A stretch of 5,108 nucleotides of DNA from Anaerolineaceae bacterium (lineage in GTDB: Bacteria > Chloroflexota > Anaerolineae > Anaerolineales > Anaerolineaceae). The DNA lies in assembly GCA_017995665.1 (NCBI GenBank), contig JAGOIM010000066.1:2616-7723 (forward strand), in the 5' to 3' direction. The first letter of the stretch is position 1. Every line of letters begins with the position of its first letter. Positions 1-5,108 of this stretch are shown piece after piece. The notes under the pieces were generated by a model. The model was not told where the DNA came from, did not search any database, and saw nothing but the letters and a program-made list of their open reading frames with translations. A program made the translations under genes and the position numbers.

Positions 1-2
1 GC

Positions 3-33
3 AATAAAAAAACCGCCTCTTTCGAGGCGGTTT
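3..33 (-). terminator. Intrinsic (Rho-independent) terminator of the opp operon
   Basis: A perfect 10-bp inverted repeat (10-19 with 24-33, arm AAACCGCCTC) encloses a 4-nt loop. Read on the minus strand the loop is GAAA, a stable GNRA tetraloop, and the hairpin runs into TTTTTTTATT (positions 12 down to 3). It begins 3 nt after the stop codon of the last gene. The plus-strand side has only a three-T run, so it should work mainly in the minus direction, ending the opp transcript. Confidence 0.95.
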
Positions 34-36
34 AGT

Positions 37-321
37 CTATCTAAACCAAACCTTTGTCATAAACAGAATAATTAGCGCATAAACTGCTGCAAAGGCTAAG
101 GCTATTGTTAGACCGGCCAGAACTGCATAGAAAGTGTATCTTCTGGCATCCGAATTTGACATCCGTTCGCCATACATTTTGACTTTTGCTTTGCGTTCTG
201 CTTCGCTTTCCCGTCTTTGGTTATCTCTCACCTGTTTGTCATACCAGGGAGCGCCCTCAACGTTCATATTAGCGATTACGCGGTCATCTTCGTCATCAAA
301 TTGCGTTTTCTGAGTCCTCAT
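37..321 (-). CDS. Small single-pass membrane protein, last gene of the opp operon (function unknown)
   Basis: This 94-residue protein does not match a named family I can recognise with confidence. Residues 1-60 are hydrophilic: an acidic stretch (DDEDD at 9-13), then VIANMNVEGAPWYD (15-28), then a highly charged, probably helical segment at 29-50 (QRRESEAERKAKVK). Residues 62-88 form one hydrophobic segment (YTFYAVLAGL through IILFM), flanked by ARR before and K-VWFR after. With no signal peptide, the N-terminal domain is most simply cytoplasmic. The gene overlaps the end of oppF by 26 nt and has its own perfect AAGGAG, so it is real and co-translated. A TTG lies one codon upstream (322-324), but ATG at 319-321 is preferred: its 9-nt spacing from AAGGAG agrees with the aligned spacing at oppC and oppD. 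Position suggests an accessory or membrane partner of the transporter, but that is inference; it could also be an unrelated passenger. Confidence 0.85.
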   Translation of the reverse strand: MRTQKTQFDDEDDRVIANMNVEGAPWYDKQVRDNQRRESEAERKAKVKMYGERMSNSDARRYTFYAVLAGLTIALAFAAVYALIILFMTKVWFR

Positions 322-1333
322 CAATTAAAACTCCTTCGTTATTGAACAAGTGACATTTTACTACATGCTCTGGTTCAATTTCACGAGTTTGTGGAGCCTC
401 AGTTTTACAAACCTCCATTACATAGGGGCAACGCGTATGGAACTTACAGCCCTTGGGTGGGTTTGCCGGTGAAGGAATGCTGCCTTCCAAAATGATGCGA
501 TTCATCTTATAGCTTGGATCAGGCACCGGTACGGCGCTCAACAAAGCTTTGGTATAAGGATGCGCAGGATTGGCAAACAGTTTTTTCTTTTCAGAATATT
601 CGACGAGATCGCCCAAATACATAACGCCGACATAATCAGAAATATGTTGAACAACTGAAAGGTCATGCGAAATGAACAGATATGCAATGTCGTTATTATC
701 TTGCAACTCTTCGAGCAAGTTGATAATCTGCGCTTGAATAGAAACATCCAAAGCAGAAACTGGTTCGTCACAGACAACGAATTCAGGGTTCAAAGCCAAA
801 GAACGAGCAATACAAATACGCTGGCGCTGCCCACCGGAAAATTCGTGAGGATAGCGATCTTTATGATAAGGTTGCAAACCACAGGCGAGCATAACCTGAT
901 TCAAATGAGCTTCATACTCCCGCGCAGGAACAATGTGATGTTCCTTAACCGCTTCACCGATGATTTCACTAATCGGCATACGAGGTGAAAGACTCGAATA
1001 AGGGTCTTGGAAAATCATCTGTAATTTTGGCCGTATTGCACGCAACTCTCGACTATTCAAGCTAAAAACGTCTTTGTTATCAAAAATTACTTGTCCGCTG
1101 GTCGCTTGATTTAGGCGTAACATTGTTTTACCAACAGTAGTTTTACCACTGCCGGATTCGCCTACCAAGCCCATTGTCGTGCCCCGCTTAACTTTGAAGC
1201 TGATGTCGTCCACAGCTTTTACATGGCCGACAACACGCTGCATCACGCCAGCTTTAATCGGAAAGTATTGCTTAAGACGCTTTACTTCAACGACATTTTC
1301 GGGTTTTTCAGTAATTATTTCTTTATTTGCCAT
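296..1333 (-). CDS. oppF: Oligopeptide ABC transporter ATP-binding protein OppF
   Basis: 345-residue cytoplasmic ATPase, partner of OppD in powering peptide import. All ABC motifs are intact: Walker A GESGSGKT (58-65), Q-loop Gln109 in FQDP, signature FSGGQRQR (165-172), Walker B VVCDEP with catalytic Glu190, D-loop SALD (193-196) and switch His223. The C-terminal oligopeptide-transporter domain (HPYTKALLSAVP at 258-269, then GCKFHTRCP) carries Cys296, Cys302, Cys309 and Cys327. This four-cysteine pattern is associated with an iron-sulfur cluster in structurally studied relatives. Length is slightly above the usual 310-330 residues, with a 15-residue acidic tail after HVVKCHLF. The frame stays open upstream to 1522, but that stretch is antisense-like and overlaps oppD. 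The true start is ATG at 1331-1333: it opens the normal OppF N-terminus and has AGAAGG 6 nt ahead. It overlaps oppD by 11 nt. The Opp/Dpp/App distinction cannot be made from sequence alone. Confidence 0.97.
   Translation of the reverse strand: MANKEIITEKPENVVEVKRLKQYFPIKAGVMQRVVGHVKAVDDISFKVKRGTTMGLVGESGSGKTTVGKTMLRLNQATSGQVIFDNKDVFSLNSRELRAIRPKLQMIFQDPYSSLSPRMPISEIIGEAVKEHHIVPAREYEAHLNQVMLACGLQPYHKDRYPHEFSGGQRQRICIARSLALNPEFVVCDEPVSALDVSIQAQIINLLEELQDNNDIAYLFISHDLSVVQHISDYVGVMYLGDLVEYSEKKKLFANPAHPYTKALLSAVPVPDPSYKMNRIILEGSIPSPANPPKGCKFHTRCPYVMEVCKTEAPQTREIEPEHVVKCHLFNNEGVLIDEDSENAI
331..336 (-). promoter_or_regulatory. Ribosome binding site of the small membrane protein gene
   Basis: AAGGAG on the minus strand, a perfect match to the anti-Shine-Dalgarno, lying inside the 3' end of oppF. 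It is 9 nt from the ATG at 321 and 6 nt from the alternative TTG at 324. Its presence within oppF coding sequence supports the reality of the overlapping small gene. Confidence 0.8.
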
Positions 1334-2528
1334 AATTAGCCTTCTTTTCCTCATCCTCATATAAGTAACAAGCTGCCATATGAGAATCGGTAAGGTGATA
1401 TTGAGGAGGATATGGACCATCACATATGGGCATTCTGCGATTACATCGGTCTCTAAAATAGCAATAGTCTGGCATATTGATCGGATTAGGAACAGTGCCG
1501 GGAATGCTATATAACTTGTCAACTTCTTTGTTGATAACAGGCTTGGATGCCATCAAACCGATTGTGTAGGGATGCGAAGGAGAATTGAAAATTTCCTGAG
1601 CTGTACCCTTTTCAATGATCCGACCGGCATACATAACCACAACATAGTCAGCCATCTCAGCCACAACACCAAGGTCATGGGTAATCAACATAATGCTGGA
1701 GTTAATCTGATCTTTCAAATTGCGTAAAAGATCCAAAATTTGAGCTTGAATGGTTACATCCAGTGCGGTGGTCGGTTCATCAGCAATAATTAATCGAGGG
1801 CTACAAGCCAAAGCCATAGCAATCATAATACGCTGGCGCATACCACCCGAAAGTTGGTGGGGATACATTTCGTACACACCCTCAGCATTGGCGATACCAA
1901 CCATTTCAATCATTTCAATTGTACGAGCTTTTACTTGTTCTTTCGTCAATTCAGGGAAATGAAGTTCGATCACTTCATCAACCTGATTACCGGAAGTAAA
2001 AACAGGGTTCAAACTTGTCATCGGTTCCTGGAAGATCATGGAGACTTCTTTACCGCGAATTTTCTCCATTACCTGGACCGGTGTCTTGGCAATATCATAA
2101 ACTTTTTCGCCAGTGTTAAAACGAACGGTTCCTTTAACAATTTGTCCTTGCGGTCGTTGAACCAGTTGCATTAAGGATAATGCCGTAACAGACTTGCCAC
2201 AGCCTGATTCACCAACCACACCAACAGTTGAACCTTGAGGCACATCGTAAGAAACACCGTCAACCGCTTTTACAGTACCAATATCGGTGAAGAAATAACA
2301 ATGTAAATCGTCAAATTCAGCAACGTTTTTTGGGTCCCGCATCTGCGTCAAATATTCACTTTCGGGAACATTTTTGCGCTTTCGTTGTTTTTCAATCGCA
2401 TCGGTAATTCTGCGATTTTCACGGGTAATACGAGCGGATTCTTTTGAAGATAAGTGAATCTTTTCGATAACCCGATTGTCTTCAAGTTCTGTTGTATCGT
2501 ATTGTTTCAAATTATTTTCTTCGGTCAT
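1323..2528 (-). CDS. oppD: Oligopeptide ABC transporter ATP-binding protein OppD, with N-terminal extension
   Basis: 401-residue cytoplasmic ATPase forming the heterodimer with OppF. The ABC domain begins near residue 69 (VAEFDDLHCYF). Motifs are complete: Walker A GESGCGKS (106-113), Q-loop Gln167 in FQEPMTSLNP, signature LSGGMRQR (226-233), Walker B LIIADEP with Glu251, D-loop ALD (255-257) and switch His284. The C-terminal oligopeptide-transporter domain (SHPYTIGLM at 318-326, PGTVPNP at 343-349) has Cys356, Cys362, Cys369 and Cys387, the potential iron-sulfur ligands. OppD/DppD proteins are usually 330-360 residues and start almost directly at the ABC domain. Here about 68 extra residues precede it, rich in Glu, Lys and Arg and predicted by eye to be helical (residues 17-52). 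The start ATG has a perfect AGGTGA 4 nt upstream, and no better downstream start is apparent, so the extension is probably real. The gene follows oppC by 9 nt and overlaps oppF by 11 nt. Confidence 0.97.
   Translation of the reverse strand: MTEENNLKQYDTTELEDNRVIEKIHLSSKESARITRENRRITDAIEKQRKRKNVPESEYLTQMRDPKNVAEFDDLHCYFFTDIGTVKAVDGVSYDVPQGSTVGVVGESGCGKSVTALSLMQLVQRPQGQIVKGTVRFNTGEKVYDIAKTPVQVMEKIRGKEVSMIFQEPMTSLNPVFTSGNQVDEVIELHFPELTKEQVKARTIEMIEMVGIANAEGVYEMYPHQLSGGMRQRIMIAMALACSPRLIIADEPTTALDVTIQAQILDLLRNLKDQINSSIMLITHDLGVVAEMADYVVVMYAGRIIEKGTAQEIFNSPSHPYTIGLMASKPVINKEVDKLYSIPGTVPNPINMPDYCYFRDRCNRRMPICDGPYPPQYHLTDSHMAACYLYEDEEKKANYGK
1340..1345 (-). promoter_or_regulatory. Ribosome binding site of oppF
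   Basis: AGAAGG on the minus strand, 6 nt before the ATG at 1333 and within the last codons of oppD. It decides the oppF start: the longer open frame reaching 1522 would add 63 residues inside oppD that do not resemble an ABC ATPase N-terminus. Confidence 0.75.
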
Positions 2529-2532
2529 TTTC

Positions 2533-2538
2533 TCACCT
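2533..2538 (-). promoter_or_regulatory. Ribosome binding site of oppD, overlapping the oppC stop codon
   Basis: AGGTGA on the minus strand pairs perfectly with the UCACCU part of the 16S rRNA tail and sits 4 nt before the oppD ATG. Its first base is the last base of the oppC TAA stop (2538-2540), so a ribosome terminating on oppC sits directly on this site. This favours coupled translation. Confidence 0.85.
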
Positions 2539-4292
2539 TAGCGTCTCATTCTTGGGTCAAAAGCATCACGTAAACCATCGCCTACAAAGTTGAAGCCCAA
2601 AACGGTTAACATAATCATCAAGCCAGCCGGTAGCCAAATCCACCAATAATTAGCCATAACATAAGCATCCTTACCAAGGTTGATAATACTGCCCCAAGAT
2701 GCCATCGGATATTTAATACCCAAACCGAGGAAGCCCAAGGTTGCTTCCAAAATAATCAGACTACCTAATGAACCGGTTGCTGAAACAATTAAAATAGGCA
2801 TTACATTTGGAACCAAATGGCGGAAGATCTTTCGGCTGGTGGGAATGCCGGTTGCTTCTGCGGCAACCATAAAATCCTGCTCGCGAAGGGTCAAAATTTG
2901 TCCGCGAACCATTCGCGCAATACCTGTCCACCCTAAAATACCAAGAACTGCCATAAGGATAAACATTCGCTGGTAAGGACCAACTTCCAAAGTGTCCATA
3001 ACAGAGGCAAGCATCAAGAGGATTGGCCAGGTTGGAATACTGTTAAACAAATCGACGAAACGCATCATAATGGTATCAACCGTTCCACCAAAATAGCCGG
3101 ATATACCACCAAAAATGATGCCAATCACCAGTTCAATCAAAACGGTAACAAATCCAACCAACAAAGAAACACGCCCACCGTACATCAGGCGAGTGAACAT
3201 ATCCATGCCAGCGTTGTCTGTGCCAAGGATGTGTTCATCGCTGGGAGCTGCAAAGATATCAATCAAGGTTACTCGAACGGGTTTCTTAACATAGATATTC
3301 GCATTTACTCTTTGAACGGTATATTCAACCATCTCACCATCAGGTTCAGCGTATTGGAACTTCTCTTGCCGATGTGTAATGGCATCGCGGACCAGGGCTT
3401 TAAATTCTACAGTAAGGAAATCTTTGGCATCGAGAGGATTGATAACAATATTCGTCATCTCAGCCACAGGCTCTCCGTCCGGATCCAAAATTGCGACTGC
3501 CCCTTCTTCTCCTTGCAGTTCATACTTCTTACCATCAAGGGTGAAACTCTTTTCGCCTTTGGCTACTGCGGTACCACTGGCTACTCGGAAATCAAAGGAG
3601 GAAACCAAACTGGTGTCTTCCGAATTAACTGGATCCAGAATATCTAAACTTCCAACAGCAATATCAGTCTCTGTGAAAATTATAGATTTTTTTCCTTGGC
3701 GAGTTAATGTATAGTGAATCATGTCATGTTCGAATTCAGAATCACCTGCTTTTTCAGCTTTTAACAAGGCTGCTTCAAAGCCGGAAGGTAGCGTTTTACC
3801 TTCAGCCATAGTGATATTGCCCAACATAGATTCAGCAAATGGCTCTAATTGGAAAATTCTAAAGAAATTGTCTCCTTCTTCAACGAAAGAAAAACTTCTG
3901 TCTCCGCTTTCGAAAACCTCCAACCCTCTTCCTTTGGCAAGCAAGAAACGTGAACGTTCAGCTGCACCAAAGGTTTCGCCATCCTTAACTGAATAGCGAA
4001 GTTCGGTATTTACAATCGCTCCGGCAAAATCTTTTAAAGCAGTATCCGTTGTGTGGAAAATCTGCGTTTGGGTGTAAGGAGATAAAAATGGTCCCAGAAA
4101 CGAGAACAGGAACATAACAGTCAGGATTATCAAGCCAACCACTGCCAGTTTATTCCTAAAAAACCGTTTCATAACTAACTGTCCCGGGGAAAGTGTCTTC
4201 ACCCGGCGGGCGTCATCCAAAGCCATTCCCTGATTTTGAGGAGTTTGGCTAACTGGTTCGTTTGTTAAATTAGTTGATTCTACTTCACTCAT
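2538..4292 (-). CDS. oppC: Oligopeptide ABC transporter permease OppC with a large extracellular insertion
   Basis: 584-residue inner (cytoplasmic) membrane permease, pairing with OppB to form the translocation channel. An N-terminal cytoplasmic tail (1-47) containing LSPGQLVMKRFFRNKLAVVG leads into TM1 (about 49-70). A soluble insertion of ~270 residues follows (about 75-349), after which the canonical permease resumes at HILGTDNAGMDMFTR (354-368). TM2 is about 376-398 and SGYFGGTVDTIMMRFVD is cytoplasmic. Four further membrane segments follow, with the ATPase-contacting EAA loop at about 478-497 (AAEATGIPTSRKIFRHLVPN). The protein ends in the usual GDGLRDAFDPRMRR. Typical OppC/DppC is ~300 residues, so nearly half of this protein is extra. 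A GTG at 4299-4301 and an ATG at 4293-4295 are alternative starts in frame. ATG at 4290-4292 is chosen because it lies 5 nt from a perfect AGGTGA; the others are inside or too close to it. No frameshift is visible across the insertion. Confidence 0.95.
   Translation of the reverse strand: MSEVESTNLTNEPVSQTPQNQGMALDDARRVKTLSPGQLVMKRFFRNKLAVVGLIILTVMFLFSFLGPFLSPYTQTQIFHTTDTALKDFAGAIVNTELRYSVKDGETFGAAERSRFLLAKGRGLEVFESGDRSFSFVEEGDNFFRIFQLEPFAESMLGNITMAEGKTLPSGFEAALLKAEKAGDSEFEHDMIHYTLTRQGKKSIIFTETDIAVGSLDILDPVNSEDTSLVSSFDFRVASGTAVAKGEKSFTLDGKKYELQGEEGAVAILDPDGEPVAEMTNIVINPLDAKDFLTVEFKALVRDAITHRQEKFQYAEPDGEMVEYTVQRVNANIYVKKPVRVTLIDIFAAPSDEHILGTDNAGMDMFTRLMYGGRVSLLVGFVTVLIELVIGIIFGGISGYFGGTVDTIMMRFVDLFNSIPTWPILLMLASVMDTLEVGPYQRMFILMAVLGILGWTGIARMVRGQILTLREQDFMVAAEATGIPTSRKIFRHLVPNVMPILIVSATGSLGSLIILEATLGFLGLGIKYPMASWGSIINLGKDAYVMANYWWIWLPAGLMIMLTVLGFNFVGDGLRDAFDPRMRR
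3246..4070 (-). other. Extracellular insertion domain within OppC, between TM1 and TM2
   Basis: Protein-domain annotation, about residues 75-349 of OppC. TM1 runs in-to-out and TM2 out-to-in (the EAA loop fixes the cytoplasmic side), so this segment must face outside, where OppA docks. It has no hydrophobic stretch long enough for a membrane segment, no cysteine and no tryptophan. It is rich in acidic residues, Lys, Gly and alternating hydrophobic/polar runs typical of beta strands. Two segments look alike: YTLTRQGKK...LDILDP (194-221) and FTLDGKKYEL...VAILDP (250-271), suggesting an internally repeated beta unit. I recognise no named domain. It keeps the reading frame and joins cleanly to canonical permease sequence on both sides. 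Confidence 0.8.
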
Positions 4293-4297
4293 CATCT

Positions 4298-4303
4298 TCA
4301 CCT
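4298..4303 (-). promoter_or_regulatory. Ribosome binding site of oppC, overlapping the oppB stop codon
   Basis: AGGTGA on the minus strand, including the last two bases of the oppB TAG stop (4302-4304). It is 5 nt from ATG 4292, 2 nt from ATG 4295, and the GTG at 4301 lies inside it. The spacing to ATG 4292 matches that at oppD, so it decides the oppC start. Confidence 0.8.
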
Positions 4304-5108
4304 AATTAACCCTAACCCGGGGATCAACCAGAGCATAAGCTATGTCAGCAAAAAGAATGCTGATTTGGGACAAAATGATCAAAAAGACCATATAAAACAT
4401 TGCGAACGGAATGTCTCCACGTGTAATAGCAGCATATGAAATATAACCAATACCAGGTATTTGAAACATGGTCTCGGTAATCATCGCACCGCCAAACATG
4501 CTTGGCAAAAGCCCCGCCATCATAGTTACCAATGGAATCAAGGTGTTTCTAAAAGCATGCCTGTTAATAACGGTTTTTTCTGGTACGCCTTTAGCGCGGG
4601 CAGTCCGGATATAGTCAGAGTTCAAAACTTCAAGCATATTAGTACGGGTATATCGTAAAATATCACCGATGCTAAGCATCATAAGGGTGATGACGGGTAA
4701 GACCAAATGATAAGCCTTATCCATAACTTGTTGGAATGGGGTCATTGTGGAATAAAAGCGACCGGTTAAGCCATAAAGGTCAAACCATCCCAAATTGATT
4801 GAAAAAATATATTTTAGAAGTGTTGCCAAGAAAAATGATGGCAACGATATACCCATTAAAGCAAAGGTTACAACAGCATAGTCAGTGGCGCTATATTGCT
4901 TCCTCGCTGCCAGGATACCCAATGGTATCGCTATTGTGAATTGTACTATTAATGTAATTATGTTGAGCGAGAACGACACCCAAATAACCTCGGTAAATTT
5001 TTGAGTCACTGGAATACCATATTGCCAGGATTCACCGAATTCTCCTTGAACAGCTTTACCCAACCAACCAAAAAAACCCTGAATAATCGGCTTATCAAGC
5101 CCATAATT
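4302..5108 (-). CDS. oppB: Oligopeptide ABC transporter permease OppB, partial (N-terminus beyond window)
   Basis: The frame is open to the window edge, giving 268 residues that begin NYGLDKPIIQGFFGWLGKAV. The GLDKP motif and the following W-LG-A--G-FG are the classic OppB/DppB external segment after TM1. About 50-60 residues with TM1 are therefore missing at the 5' end (family ~300-330). A TTG at 5061-5063 could be mistaken for a start, but it is an internal leucine in that motif. Five membrane segments remain, at about 42-67, 79-104, 134-151, 187-210 and 234-259. The EAA loop is at about 168-192 (RTARAKGVPEKTVINRHAFRN), the contact with the ATPases. GGAMITETMFQIPGIGYIS (206-224) and the terminal VDPRVRVN are also characteristic. 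The protein forms the channel with OppC; oppC follows after 9 nt. Confidence 0.96.
   Translation of the reverse strand, partial: NYGLDKPIIQGFFGWLGKAVQGEFGESWQYGIPVTQKFTEVIWVSFSLNIITLIVQFTIAIPLGILAARKQYSATDYAVVTFALMGISLPSFFLATLLKYIFSINLGWFDLYGLTGRFYSTMTPFQQVMDKAYHLVLPVITLMMLSIGDILRYTRTNMLEVLNSDYIRTARAKGVPEKTVINRHAFRNTLIPLVTMMAGLLPSMFGGAMITETMFQIPGIGYISYAAITRGDIPFAMFYMVFLIILSQISILFADIAYALVDPRVRVN

Noticed and set aside
665..988. Plus-strand open frame of 107 codons inside oppF
   Set aside because: Fully antisense to the well-supported oppF ATPase core; no ribosome binding site and no recognisable protein features.
1334..1522. Upstream extension of the oppF frame by 63 codons
   Set aside because: It lies within the oppD C-terminal domain, begins without a good ribosome binding site and is not ABC-like. 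ATG 1333 with AGAAGG is the natural start.
3231..3996. Three plus-strand open frames (3231-3647, 3379-3714, 3721-3996) opposite the OppC insertion
   Set aside because: I asked whether the odd insertion might really be a plus-strand gene. The minus frame is continuous with canonical OppC on both sides, while the plus frames overlap each other and lack ribosome binding sites and domain features.
3246..4070. Insertion as a frameshift, mobile element or assembly artefact in oppC
   Set aside because: No inverted repeats, target duplications, stops or frame change were seen at its borders. It is one continuous open frame with amino-acid composition like a folded soluble domain.
5061..5063. TTG as the start of oppB, giving a 253-residue protein
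   Set aside because: The frame continues upstream with the typical OppB GLDKP...W-L-G sequence, so this codon is an internal leucine and the gene is cut by the window edge.
1..5108. CRISPR arrays, tRNA/rRNA genes, riboswitches, mobile elements, OppA gene
   Set aside because: No direct-repeat arrays, RNA gene signatures, transposase sequence or substrate-binding lipoprotein were found; the window is almost entirely coding on the minus strand.

Overview
The window is one side of a minus-strand operon for an oligopeptide/dipeptide-type (PepT family) ABC importer. Reading in the direction of transcription (high to low coordinates), it holds oppB (permease, truncated by the window edge), oppC (permease with a very large extracellular insertion), oppD and oppF (the two ATPases), and a small single-pass membrane protein. 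A strong intrinsic terminator follows at positions 3-33. Nothing on the plus strand looks real; the open frames there are antisense shadows of these genes.

Layout: oppB 4302-5108 (its first ~50-60 codons lie beyond 5108), oppC 2538-4292, oppD 1323-2528, oppF 296-1333, small membrane protein 37-321. All junctions are tight. There are 9 nt between oppB and oppC and 9 nt between oppC and oppD, with the upstream stop codon embedded in the next Shine-Dalgarno in both cases. oppD and oppF overlap by 11 nt, and oppF and the small gene overlap by 26 nt. This implies one transcript and probable translational coupling. No promoter for the operon is visible; it must lie beyond 5108. No substrate-binding protein (OppA) gene is in the window.

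How it should work: OppB and OppC form the membrane channel. OppD and OppF form the cytoplasmic ATPase heterodimer, and both keep every canonical nucleotide-binding motif plus the C-terminal four-cysteine oligopeptide-transporter domain. A lipoprotein OppA encoded elsewhere would deliver the peptide. The unusual parts are the ~270-residue soluble insertion between TM1 and TM2 of OppC (the family is normally ~300 residues; this one is ~584), a ~68-residue charged N-terminal extension on OppD, and the small membrane protein riding at the end of the operon.

Organism: strong AGGAGGTGA-type ribosome binding sites before every complete gene, moderately low G+C and compact gene spacing suggest a Gram-positive Firmicute, most likely of the Clostridia. 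This is inference from style only; no taxonomic marker is present.
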